Of a stretch of 64,000 nucleotides of DNA, positions 47,889 to 59,800 are shown one piece after another. The stretch comes from Patagioenas fasciata (taxonomy: Eukaryota > Chordata > Aves > Columbiformes > Columbidae): contig NC_092526.1 of assembly GCF_037038585.1 (NCBI RefSeq), positions 39,753,501 to 39,817,500 on the forward strand, given 5' to 3'. The position numbers and the translations under genes were made by a program. A model generated the notes under the pieces. That model ran no database searches. It was not told the origin of the DNA and was given only the letters and a program-made list of their open reading frames with translations. The stretch's first letter is position 1; each line of letters opens with the position of its first letter.

Positions 47889-50800
47889 TTATCCATATTC
47901 ATCCCTATAGGCTTTTTGCTGGATGCGTAACACCATTCTCCGAGCATAAAAATCCCTGTATTCCTCGGGGAGGTCCTCCAGTGTTTTCAAGGCCCTGTCC
48001 AAGATCTGTAGAGCTCTAGAAGCTGCTGTGGGATCTTTATTGCCGTAAGTGTCAGTCTTATCATAGGACTCAGCAGGAAGGTGCTTCCAAAAGACATTCA
48101 GCGCCACTCCAAATTCCTCAGAAATTACATTGTGGAACCACAGTGCTGTAGAAAGAAGAATGTCTAAAATGAATATTACTATCTGAAACTTCCATGGGAC
48201 TCATTACAAGTGTCAGAATTGCCCAAACTAAAACTGGATGAGGAAAAGCCTCAAATACTGTCTCTTTTGTTTCTTCATCCCTGAATATATGGCATTGTAG
48301 CAAATTTAAGAAGTTCTTCAAGACATTTATGTCAACCCACAACTTCACACAAAAGCAACAATGCTGAAGTATAGATACTCAAAACTATGTTTAATGTGGT
48401 GTATTTACCCTATCTCAGTTTGAAGCCAAAAGACTGAATGCCGTGCTTATTGCAGCTTAGTTGCTTGTATGTGCTGAAGACACAGAAAAGCTTATTCTGA
48501 TAAATGAGTAAGTTTCTTTCAGGTTATGAAGAGAAGCTGCTTCGACCTTCTCCATAATAACCACACACATTTCTCCAAGAACATCTCATTTTTTCAGCGA
48601 TACACATTCCTGTTTATATTGCCCAGATAATGTGAAAAGCAACAGAATAAGTATCTGCCACAAGCTCATGATGAGTTACAGCAAAAAATTAATAAGTGGG
48701 AACAGTTCAACACGAGCAATTCAAATGCCTTTCCTTGATCACCAGAATCATCATCTCAGCCCAGGAAGCAGCATTTTATCTTCTGCTTAGGCAGAAAAAT
48801 TATTAGGGCTTGTCTTTCCATTCCTCCAAGGTGATTATGGATTTCTAGAAAGTCCAATAACTCTACCATCCAGAATTCTCATCAAATCACCTGCCTCACA
48901 GTTCTTGGGTGCCAGAGCTACAGAAGAACAGAAATTGTTCTTCCCTCAGTTCTGTCCTTGGAAAACTCAGGTCACTGAAGCCATTTCAGATGTCATGAGT
49001 TGATTTTATAGTGCTGATCTATTAAAACATAAGTTCGGAAGCATACAGCGTAATCTTCAGGGAAGAGAAGCTTTGTAGCTAGATATAATAATACCTTTTA
49101 TAAGGCTAATTAGTACAGTTGGAAGAAATAGTCAAGTTTTGCTGATGTCTCTAGATGCTCCTACTTACAACACAGAAATGCTTTAGTAACCTCTTACCAT
49201 CCCTAGAAATGAGACATTGCAAACAAAACTGTTCAAAACCACAACATGCTCAGCAACTATTTGTTACTTACCCGGAATAAATAAGATATCTCCCGCTTCC
49301 AGAAAACATTGATAGCGCTTGGCTTTTACAAACAGGGGATATTTCTCCAAGTCTGGGTTATCCACGTCCAGCACCTCTGACTTGGTACCTAGGAAAGTTT
49401 CCAGAAGTCATGACTGAACATTCCTGCTCTTCCAACAGCACCAAAGCATTACTACGTTGCTGGAAACGGCCGTTCTGGCATCAAATTTAATCCTGGTTTA
49501 TTGTTCCGTAACTCTTCCAACAACCAGGCAAACCTGATGGCCCCCACATTTACTGACCTGTTCTCTGTATTTCTCCTGTCACTGCAACATTGAGCTGTCT
49601 GTTAGGGAGTTTTTTTTCACTACAATGTGACATTTGTGAGCTGAAAAGGCAGCTAGGATCTCCAAACTAGATGTATGTGACATACGTACCTGATAAATAT
49701 AAATACGGCGCATCTCGAGGACTATACAAAACAACTCGTTTCTTCCCTGTTACTTGGATCAAGAAGTTATCCATCACCTGGAATGGGCACAGGAAAAAAG
49801 ATGTCAGCCAAGACAAGAGGATGAATACGTAACCTCTAAAATATCATCGGCTTAAAAGAGGGAATTATCAAAACCTTCATATTCTAAGAATTAGCTAAAA
49901 GAACTTCCACATATAATAAACTCAAGAATGGGAGTTACTTTATCCCCTAGCCGCACATTCTTGACAAATGGTGTATGTGGAAACACAATATTGCTTTCCA
50001 ACAACTTTATGTTTTTCCTTAAATAAGAATCAAGTTCTTCCATCTTAAAACACGAAGACGTACAGTACTTTAGGCATGTAAACAAGCAAAATATAACACA
50101 GGATCTATTTCACTCCCACCTCCTTTTGCTCACCTTCTGTCAATAAATTTATAGTGCAAAAAGCTATTTTTCTGATAAATAAATTTATTCAGAATTACAC
50201 CACACAGTATTAGAAGATAAATTGACTGGAACCTACTGCATTGCAGCAACAGAACACCACAGTCATTGGACAATTACCAACAATCTGGCCATTAGAATGA
50301 AAAAAAATCATCTTGAAGACGAAAATATTGAAAGTTACTGTGTTTCAGATTTTTAACTGAAACTCAAAACAGTTTAAAAAAGGGCGAAAAAAATCAAAAC
50401 ATCATTTAATCTTACGAGTATGGAATTAGACATAAAACCTATAAGGTGTTATGCACACACAATACATCTGTTTAAAATTCACTGTACCATGAAACGCAAT
50501 TCATTTTATTATGTCAAGATATGTGAAGTTTGTCATTAACTGATCTTTGTCAGACATTTGCACCCTAATATCTCAACACCATAACGCCACTTGCCACATT
50601 TGATGCTAAACACACCTATTACCTACATCGTAATGTGTCCATAACTGTAATCCAGCCGAGCTGATGCGGAAGACGCTAGAGAAAAATTGGTCCTTCTCAA
50701 AATACTCTGGAATCTGAACATCTTGTGCCAAAACAGGAAACTGCTTGCTGATATCTGCAATGTCCTGAAACAACAAGGACAGAACTCTTAGAGAACTGTA

Positions 50801-53800
50801 CCTGCACATTAAAATAAGGGAGAGCTTGGCTGTCATTTCCCACCGTACAGAACTTCGGTGCTGGGGTGTAAAAAAATATCCCACTAATTGGGTTTTAGCC
50901 TGTGTGCTTGACAAGTAGAACCTCTGTGTTTAAAGAAAAAAAGCCTGTGAGAAACTCACAGGCACCTTATTGAATATGTCAATGATATCAATAAGAGCCA
51001 GAGAGCTGCTTCAAACCATGGCTGCTAGAAACCACACTGAAAAAGCAAGAGATTGTCAGAAATCCTTTTCTTTGACCACACAAGCTGGAGAATGGGAGGT
51101 GAGGAATGTGCTCTTCAGTGATGAGCTAAGCCCTTGTGGAACAGTAACTATTTTAGACACATAGGTTTCAATATTCTGACCTCAATCCAGTCAGCCTCAC
51201 AGGCCAAGTGACCATAATCAAGTTGTATGCCTGTCCTACAGAGCCAGCGGAGGACTCTTTAAATATTCCTAAACCAGGACTTTATATTAGAACTGTAATT
51301 ACACATAACTCACCTTCCTAGCATCTTCACCCACTGATCGCAGATAGTACTTTTCATCCTGAAAAGAACATAAGAATTGTTTCGTTTTTTTTTTTAAATA
51401 AGACTTACAAACACAAAGAGCCTGTATTTTCTCATTAATCTAATGCAGGGCTTCATGAAATACAGGACAAATAAATTTACAAATTCAGCTACTTCGTTAT
51501 ACTGCCTTTACTCTGCTGCTCCCTGCTGTTCACCTCCAGAAGCAGGAAAAATGTGTTCACTGAGATCAGAAAAGTGAAGGGAGACTTGTCAACTGCTTCA
51601 GCACTGCTGTTACTGAACGGCTTCAAAGCAAATGCAGATTACAGTTTAAATTCTTCAGAAGACTGACGCTGGAAGCTATTGCATTTGGCTTCAAAACTTC
51701 AAGCACCCCATGTAGCGTAAAGGGTGAAAAGCATGTCTGCATTCAAAACCGTCTGCTTCCTCATCACACCTGTCTGAAAATCCCCCTGTTCGAACACTGA
51801 TGTGTGAAGGCAGCCACATGTTTGCCAATCACAAACCACATTACAATAAATCCATATTTGCATTTTGTTAGCAGGTGTAATCAAACCCTAAAATACCTTT
51901 GTGACATTGTCTTGCAAAACACATAAATGATACTGTTGTTATTCTAAAGCAAGGCTTGATTTCTCAATTTTATGCTGGAAATTTTGCTCATGTAAGCAGT
52001 TTTTGGTAACAGAAACATGACCACTGAAGTTAACCACACTGTATGCATACAAAGCTATTTCCAAGAAAAATTATCTTCTCCCCACATTTTTTCCCTTGGC
52101 TTCAAGCCACGTAAAACGGTTAAACCTAAGATCAAGCCCTTTACTGGAGTAAGACTCAAAATTATAATTACTTTTCCCTCCATATAGTGGCAAAATAACC
52201 AACAGAAGAACCTGTGACACTGAGGAAATTACCTCCGAAAGAAAGTACTCCTTGTGTTTGACTTCAGCTGCTCTTCGTACAAATGTGTCAAAAGGCAGAG
52301 TTCTGAAATAGAAATATTTGCATTTATACAATGAACCGCTGTGACAACACATGCTCTAAATGGCAGGTTTAAAATCACAAGCTCTTGAGAATGTAATATG
52401 CTGCTTTTCGTTTATTTTTTTAACATGGTGCCTAATCAGCATTTGCAGGGGATGTTTGAAGAGCTGCACTAAGACAGAAATCCTACATTTACATATCTCT
52501 CTGCTTTAATAAATGTTCACATGTATATCCAAACAACAGTGTATCATTTTTAGGCTTGTTCACTGTACATTTTTATACACCTGCAGAAAAGCTCAGCATC
52601 AAGAAAACTCCTGCAGGTGTTATATATGTTTATAGATATATATAGATATATAGATATATGCATTTTCTACTTTGAATTTGTGCATGAACACAGATACCTA
52701 TCTTCATCGGAAGATCTATAACATTTATTTCAGTTACCTGATTTTTTAAAAATATGTGCTACCTCAGCTGAGCACAACACAGGAATATTAGTATTTTCAA
52801 GTGCTCCTTTAATGTTTTCCTTGAAGTTATTAAACACGACTTCAGAAGATTCAAAAAGAATCACTGAGCATTAGAGCCTGTCCCTCTGAAGTCAATAAAA
52901 GTGTTACCTATTTATTTAAACAATGGGAGCTTCTCATAAGGATGACAGATTTTGGCATCAGTTGACAGCTGAATGGCAAACCAACCACAAGTAGTAATAC
53001 AATGTGCATTCACTGTTACGAATATTAATTCAATGTTATGTTCATTCAACTCACCATCTCATATTAAGTGTCAGAGGATAATGAATATATTGCATGTAAA
53101 TATGAAATTTCAGAGCAACCACCAAGGTTTGGAGGAAAATATCCTCGAGCAAAGCTTTTTTTGTGATCACAGAATCCCAGAATGTGAGGGGTTGGAAGGG
53201 ACCTGGAAAGCTCATCCAGTGCAATCCCCCCATGGAGCAGGAACACCCAGCTGAGGTTCCACAGGAAGGTGTCCAGGCGGGTTTGAATGTCTGCAGAGAA
53301 GGAGACTCCACAACCTCCCTGGGCAGCCTGGGCCAGGCTCTGGCACCTTCACCAGGAAGAAGTTTTTTCTCAAATTTAAGTGGAACCTTTTGTGTTCCAG
53401 TTTGTACCTATTATCCCTTGTCCTATCCTTGGTTGTCACCGAGAAGAGCCTGGCTCCATCCTCCTGACACTCACCCTTTATATATCTGTAAATATTAACG
53501 AGGTCACCCCTCAGTCTCCTCTTCTCCAGCTCCAGAGCCCCAGCTCCCTCAGCCTTTCCTCACACGGGAGATGCTCCACTCCCTTCAGCATCTTGGTGGC
53601 TGCGCTGGACTCTCTCCAGCAGTTCCCTGTCCTTCTGGAACTGAGGGGCCCAGAACTGCCTCTTATCCCTCCTACCAGAGCGCGACCTGCATCTGACAGC
53701 ACACAGACCACTTCTCTAAACATTTTAGACTTGGTTGTAAGAGCCAAATACAACCACCACTGAAGCCAATGGAAAAACAAACAAACCAACCAACCAACAA

Positions 53801-56228
53801 ACAAACAAAACCCAGCCCTCGGACTTGAGCTGAACTCTTACATCTTCCCCATTTACATTTGCTGCTGAAGAAAGTGGGAGCGCAGATCTACAACCGCTTA
53901 AAGTGGTGCTGTTGCGGCCCTGCCCTTGCTGTCTGCCCTCATCAGCCCTTCTGCCAGTGCCGGCGCTCATCTGACCCCACGGTGAACCTGCTTGCAAAGC
54001 TAAACCAGCAGAAAAACATTCTGATTTCTGCAGCACATCACATAGCTGAATGAGTTCCAGAACCAACACAAAGCCAGGGCAGGAGCATGCGGCTTGCAGC
54101 AGGACAGCAGTGCCGCTCACGTGCGTCCGTTTACAGCCATGGAACCGAGCTGTGAGCCCTCAGCGTTCCTGTTCCTCTAGTTCTGCTTATTCCCCCCTCG
54201 TGTTAGAATGAGGGGCTTGCTGCGGAAAGGGCCAAAGCTTCCTGAATTTCAAGCGAAGCAGGTGGAAGTCCCAACACCTGCTGTAATGACGCGCCATCGC
54301 TGGCTGTCTACAAACTGCTGGAGGTGAACTCACAGCAAGAGGTGTTCTAATGAGAAACAAAATAGAGCACGGAAAAGGAAATATGGAGATAAGGGAAAGT
54401 CATTTGAGTACAACCTCATTTCGAAGACTCAGAAGTTCATTATGCAGGGAGCAGGTTATAGCATTATTATTAGGTGTTTTTTCCCCCGAACAACAGGCCT
54501 GTAGCTTGTTTACACCCACAGCACGTGTTTCTGCCTTCCTAAAACTCTAACAGATTGAACATATCTTGTTCCCACTTAGGGAAAACAAAGGACAACCAAA
54601 ATAAAGGCTTTTACCCTTGAAGAACAATGCCATGACTGCGACTGGATGAACTCCGAGAAAATGTTTTGGCAGCTACATGAGAGAAACTTCAGAGGAGACC
54701 AAGAATTTATGGGACCCACATCAGGATTAAAGAGCTGGTGAAACGTGTGATATCCAGTAGTTTGAACGTCCTGAGAACTGCATGTGCTGACTCTGAAAGG
54801 AGCTCGGTGTTAATTAGTACCTCTCTGGAGTGCAATGGCGCGCCTGCCACATGCCAGCAACTTAGAGAAGTTCAGACACATGGTGAGTCCGAAACTAGCA
54901 CTATTCAGCAACACGGAAAACACACCACATAATGAGAATAAACCAGCATATCATCTGGTATCAAGGGTGGTTTTGTTTCGGTTTTTTTTACTAACACCAG
55001 CAAATGCCAGGCTAAAGTTTCCTACAAGAGTGCTCTGTCAAAAATACGACACTTCTTCATGCCACCACTTCTAAGGCCCCATTTGGCTCCTCCTTTCATC
55101 CTTGTGGTATTTATTCAGGGTGTTGAGATATTTGTGGAATTAAAATAAGAGAGGGAAATCAAGGACAGCACTTTGGGATGTAATTTAAAGTTTTCACAAA
55201 GTATCTTCATATTCTCACCCTCAACTTCAAACAGGTGTGCTGTATGTCTGAATGTTACAAGCATACAACATTAAATACAAGAGGCCTTGGGATGAAGTAC
55301 CTATACACAAAGTTCTTACTGAGGAAATCCATCTGTGGCACCACAGAGACATGAATTTTGACTTCTTTTGATCCTTCAGCTTGGCTCAAGTAATCTACTG
55401 TCCACTTGGTTGTGCAAGTGCCCAGTTCCATTCCTTTCAGCACTACTGGCTTTCTCTAAGGATTAAAAGAAAATAAAATAAAAACAATGGTGAAATGATC
55501 ATAGCATCCAGTAGGAAAAACAAACAAACAAGAACAAAAAAACAAAACACACAAAAGAACCCACAATGGATTTAGTTTTTTCAAACTAAGTACAGGCAAA
55601 CAAGTCAGTTGAGTATCAGGACCCACTACACAAAGTCATTGAATAATTTTGGTTGGAAAAGCCCCTCAAGCTCATAGAGTGCAACCATAGCCCACCCCTG
55701 GCACTGCCCCATGTCCCTGAGAACCTCATGTCCGTCTGTCCAACCCTCCAGGGATGGTGACTCCAGCACTGCCCTGGGCAGCCTGTTCCAATGCCCCACA
55801 GCCCTTTGGGGAAGAAATTGTTCCCCACATCCAACCTCAGCCTCCCCTGGTGCAACTTGAGGCCGTTTCCTCTGCTCCTGGCGCTTGTTCCTGGGGAGCA
55901 GAGCCCGACCCCCCTGGCTCCAAGCTCCTTTCAGGCAGTTCAGAGATCAGAAGGTCTCCCCTCAGCTCCTGTTCTCCAGCTGAACCCCCAGGTCCCTCAG
56001 CCGCTCCCATCACACTTGTGCTCCAGCCCCTCACCAGCTCCGTTCCTTTCTCTCCACTCGCTCCGAATGCTGACCCCAGACTCGCGGTTGGGCCTCCCCC
56101 CCGCCCAGCACACGGCCGCAGCTGCTCTGCTCGCAGTCGAACGCAGAGCCCCGTACCCGTGGGTAGATGTCCCTCAGGAACCGCTCCCTGGTCACCCCCT
56201 CCAGCCGCTCCACCGGCACCACCGCCAT
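47889..56228 (-). CDS. TYW5: TYW5, tRNA(Phe) wybutosine hydroxylase (JmjC)
   Basis: Eight minus-strand coding exons: 56157-56228, 55301-55455, 52233-52302, 51314-51358, 50627-50764, 49690-49777, 49272-49388 and 47889-48145. All have GT-AG introns, the phases join, and the sum is 942 nt or 313 aa (human 315). TYW5 is an Fe(II)/2-oxoglutarate JmjC dioxygenase that hydroxylates yW-72 in tRNA(Phe) toward hydroxywybutosine. The iron ligands are present: His158 and Asp160 in [12 protein letters not shown] (split by intron 5) and His233 in ALWFHNV. Likely 2-oxoglutarate and pocket residues Tyr104, Asn164 and Lys173 also match the human enzyme with a constant offset of two. The start [18 protein letters not shown] fits the human N terminus. 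It converges on C2orf69 and is divergent to MAIP1. Introns 1 and 2 each hold a sense-oriented CR1. It looks intact. Confidence 0.97.
52618..52661. repeat. (TATAGA)n-like microsatellite
   Basis: Imperfect TATAGA/TATA repeats about 44 bp long in TYW5 intron 2. Confidence 0.75.
53168..53655 (-). mobile_element. CR1 LINE fragment in TYW5 intron 2
   Basis: It starts with the reverse complement of the CR1 3' terminus (cacagaatcccagaatgtga) and runs through the 3' UTR to ctggaactgaggggccc. It is the same subfamily as the 12-kb copy, 5'-truncated, and in the sense direction of TYW5. Confidence 0.9.
53776..53810. repeat. (AAAC/AACC)n simple repeat
   Basis: A short run of ACAA and ACCA tetranucleotide units, about 35 bp, in TYW5 intron 2, about 120 bp beyond the 5' edge of the CR1 copy. 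Confidence 0.7.
55642..56046 (-). mobile_element. CR1 LINE fragment in TYW5 intron 1 (twin B)
   Basis: Reverse-complement twin of the copy at 40556-40957. It has the same 5' truncation point (ggaacggagctggtgagggg) and the same 3' part (ccaaccaaaattattc), with few differences visible by eye. It lies 111 bp after the TYW5 exon 1 donor, in the sense direction of TYW5. Different flanking sequences show that the two are independent insertions. Confidence 0.88.
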
Positions 56229-56830
56229 GGCCGCTTCCGCCCGCGTCCGCCGCTCCCCCGGAAAGCAGCACCCGCGCAGAAACGTTCCCCCCGCTCCCGC
56301 CGGCACGGCCGGGGACAAGCGGGTCCCTCCCTCCTCCCGCCGGTCCCTCCCTCCTCCCGCCGGTCCCTGCGCGCTCCTCGGAGCCGGCGCCATCATAACC
56401 GCCCACCCCCCGCACTTCCAGGGTCCGCCCCGCCGCGGGGGAACCAGCGGCGGCGGCTCCGTTTTCCCCCGGACGGAGCGGGGCGGCGCGGAACACGCAC
56501 CGCGCGTGCCATGGCGCTGCGCGCGGCTCCCGCCCGTTGGCTCTGGCGCGCGCTGGCGGCCCCGGGCGCCTTCCGGGTCCTACCGCCGCCTCCTCGCGCC
56601 GCCGCCTCAGCCCCGGCGCTGCCCCCGGCCCGGCCCCTCTGCACCGGCACCGGCGGGCACGGCCCGGAGCGAGAGGGGCCGCGGCGGCGAGTGCTGGTGG
56701 TGCGGGTCACCAGCCCCCTCGCCTGGCTCCGCACCCGCTTCTACTACCTGCTCATCCGGCTCTACTTCGACCAGGAGTTCAGCGTGGAGGAGTTCACGAG
56801 GGGAGCCAAGCAGGTGGGGGACGGGCTGTG
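56060..56830. promoter_or_regulatory. Bidirectional CpG-island promoter of TYW5 and MAIP1
   Basis: A CpG-dense block contains both first exons. The TYW5 ATG (56228, minus) and the MAIP1 ATG (56511, plus) are 282 bp apart, so the genes must share core promoter DNA. There is no TATA box. A GCGCCATCATAAC element (YY1-like CCAT core) at about 56387-56399, an ETS-like CACTTCCAGG at about 56413-56422 and GC-rich boxes lie between them. The shared arrangement matches the human locus. Confidence 0.82.
56322..56361. repeat. 20-bp tandem duplication in the shared promoter
   Basis: The unit ggtccctccctcctcccgcc occurs twice in direct succession, followed by a partial third copy (ggtccctg). It sits between the TYW5 and MAIP1 start codons. 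Confidence 0.9.
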
Positions 56831-59800
56831 TTCGGCTCGGGGGGAAAGCTCCGGGGAGACCTTTGTGCGCCTTTCAGTGCTTAAAAGGGGCCCATAAGAA
56901 AGATGGCGACAGATGCTGAAGGTAGTGGAGCATCTCCCGTGTGAGGAAAGGCTGAGGGAGCTGGGGCTCTGGAGCTGGAGAAGAGGAGACTGAGGGGTGA
57001 CTCATTCATGGGGATCAATATGGAAAGGGGGAGTGTCAGGAGGATGGAGCCAGGCTCTTCTCGGTGACAACCAGTGACAGGACAAGGGGCAATGAGTGCA
57101 AACTGGAACACAGGAGGTTCCACTTAAATTTGAGAAGAAACTTCTTCCTGGTGAGTGTGGCAGAGCCTGGCCCAGGCTGCCCAGGGAGGTTGTGGAGTCT
57201 CCTTCTCTGCAGACATTCAAACCCGCCTGGACACCTTCCTGTGTAACCTCAGCTGGGTGTTCCTGCTCCATGGGGGGACTGCACTGGATGAGCTTTCCAG
57301 GTCCCTTCCAACCCCTGACATTCTGGGATTCTGTGAAGGAGAGAAATTCAGGCTGGTCATGAGGAAGGAATTGTTGCCCCTGAGGATGGTGAGAGCCTGG
57401 CCCAGGTTGGCCAGAGAGGTGGTGGATGCCCCATCCCTGGAGACATCCCAGGCCAGGCTGGACAGGGCTCTGAGCAACCTAAGCTGGTGAAGATGTCCCT
57501 GCTCATGGCAGGGGTGGCACTGGGGGAGCTGGGAAGGTCCTTCCCACTCAAACCATCTGTGATTCTGGGGGAAGTGAGAATAATCGGATGCGCACTTTTC
57601 TTCAGACTTGTCTTGTTTTCCTTTCCGAGATTCCAGAATTAAAATGAGCTGGTTTAGCTGTCCCCCAAAGTCGTATGAAGAAAGATGCTTCCAGACATTT
57701 TAGAGACTTTAAGAGGAAATGTATCTCCTCTTAACAGATTCTGCTGAAATGACAAAGCTTAGGCAGGCAGAGAGCTGGTGCATATATGTTTCCCCAAATT
57801 TATGAAACCAACAAGTTTGGTCAACACAAGATGTCAAAGAGGTAGTGATCAAAGCTGATGTGTAAAAGTTAGAGTTACCTGCTGTGAAACTTCAGTTATT
57901 GTATTTAACTAAAAAACAAAACAGACAAAACTCAAAACAAGACAACAGGGGACAGAATGTTAAAATGCTTAAGATCAATTTGAGACGCAAAGAAAACCTA
58001 CACCGAATTAGTTGTTCTGTGTGCAGAACCACCTGTTTTACCCTGCCCTGTGTTTTGTTTAGGTGTTTTTACTTGCTGTGGAGTCCTAAACACTCTGTCA
58101 GCATTTCACAAGTGCGCTGTTTGAAAATGTAGAGGTGTTACTGTCTGAAAATACACCTGCAAAATTGAGGGGAAAAGAGCTGTTGAGTTTCCCAAAGTTT
58201 AGAGGCTGAACGGGATTTATAAAGAAACTTTATAAACTAGAGCGTCTGTTTTGACCCAAACCAGGAGATGAGGTTGGAAAAGGGCAGCGGAAAAAAATAC
58301 AGGGAAAGACACAAACTGTTTGAATTCCCATAAAGAGAATAAAAACAACTTATATAGATTATTGTAATGGTTTGTTTGTTTTTACTAAGCTATGCATTCA
58401 CTTGCCTGTTGTCAAAAGGTTCAATGTTTTAAATGAGAGGCTGAAAAGAAAACTTGGATTTTTATCTGCTCACAAAATCACTTTTTTAACACTGGAGAGC
58501 TTCCATTTCAGTGGTGATATACTCTGCAAACGCTGAAATCTTTAATCATGGAATATTTAGGTAGCTTGTCACGTAATGATGGATTTGTCCAGAAAACAAG
58601 TCAACCTACTCTTATTTGTTCATGTATTTCTCTCTTCTTTTTTGGTAGGCTTTTTCTGTGGTTTCAAAGCTCCTATCTCAGCGTAAACTTGACCTGCTGG
58701 ATGAACTCGTGTCAGCAGAAGTAAGTGCTTTCCACCTCTTATTCTCACAATTAATTTTCCCATTATGAAGTAACAGGTTGTCAACGTGTCATTATCTACA
58801 AATGCTGTCAGTTTCGTTTAACTTGGGAAAAACAGCACAATATGGAACAGGGCACTTGTTTGCCCTGCAGCTTTTTAGTGTTTACTTTCAAGGCCTGAAA
58901 CTTAATTTGCTACTTCAATTTCCTAATGAAAAGCTCACAAAAACAGTTTTTGTGAATGCAGGTACTGCAGGTGCTGAAGGAAAAGCTTTCTTTGCTCCCC
59001 GACAACCACAGGGATGCTTTAGCCGCTGACATTGACGCCATCATGTACACAACAGAGGGAGATGTTCGCATTTACTATGATGATGACGGTATGTTTGGAA
59101 TTCCAAAACATTTCGGCAGTGGACAGTCTTGCATTCTCCTTAGGAGCGTGGTTCTGAGTACTGTTTCTCGTTCCTTCTTCTTCTGTTTATACTTCATCTG
59201 TGTATAATTCCCTGGTTTCCTTTTAAACCAGAAACTGAGAGATTATTAGTAAGACTTTGTACTGTTTTGACTTCTGTTGAGGTCTTGCTCATTCCTCTTC
59301 TTTTGGAATTTCAGCTTTTAACATCATTATTCCTTCATGATTTCAAACCACGCAAAAACCATGTTTCTACTCTATGCAGAAAGCTGTTAATTCAGCAATA
59401 AAAATATGTATTCCAAAAAGAATAGCAAAGGCTAGATAATGAAATAAATTTTGCTGTTTTCATTTCTGGTTTTGTGGAATATCCTTTGTTCTAGGACTTC
59501 CTGATTAAGTGATGAGCTTGAACAAGTTTTTCTTTTGGTATCATGTGCTCAGCTCCCTATCAGACACAATTGCGATGGTTTATAATCTAACCATGGGTCC
59601 TTGAATGAGCATTTCAAATTGTCAGCCCCAGCAAACTTTTTACCTGTTTAGTGACATAAGGAGGTGCTTTTTTCTCTTAACTTGCTCCTGATCTTTAACT
59701 ACTCTACATACTTTCGTGTAATATCAATAGCTGGCTTTGGGCCTTGTGATAACCAGGTTTTCTTTGTATGGTCTGATTATGCATGATACACTCATGGTGA

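Noticed and set aside
55791-56897. 368-codon plus-strand open frame running into MAIP1 exon 1
   Set aside because: The part before 56511 is reverse-complement CR1 and CpG-island promoter DNA. Only the segment from the ATG at 56511 matches MAIP1, and the frame runs past the real exon 1 donor.
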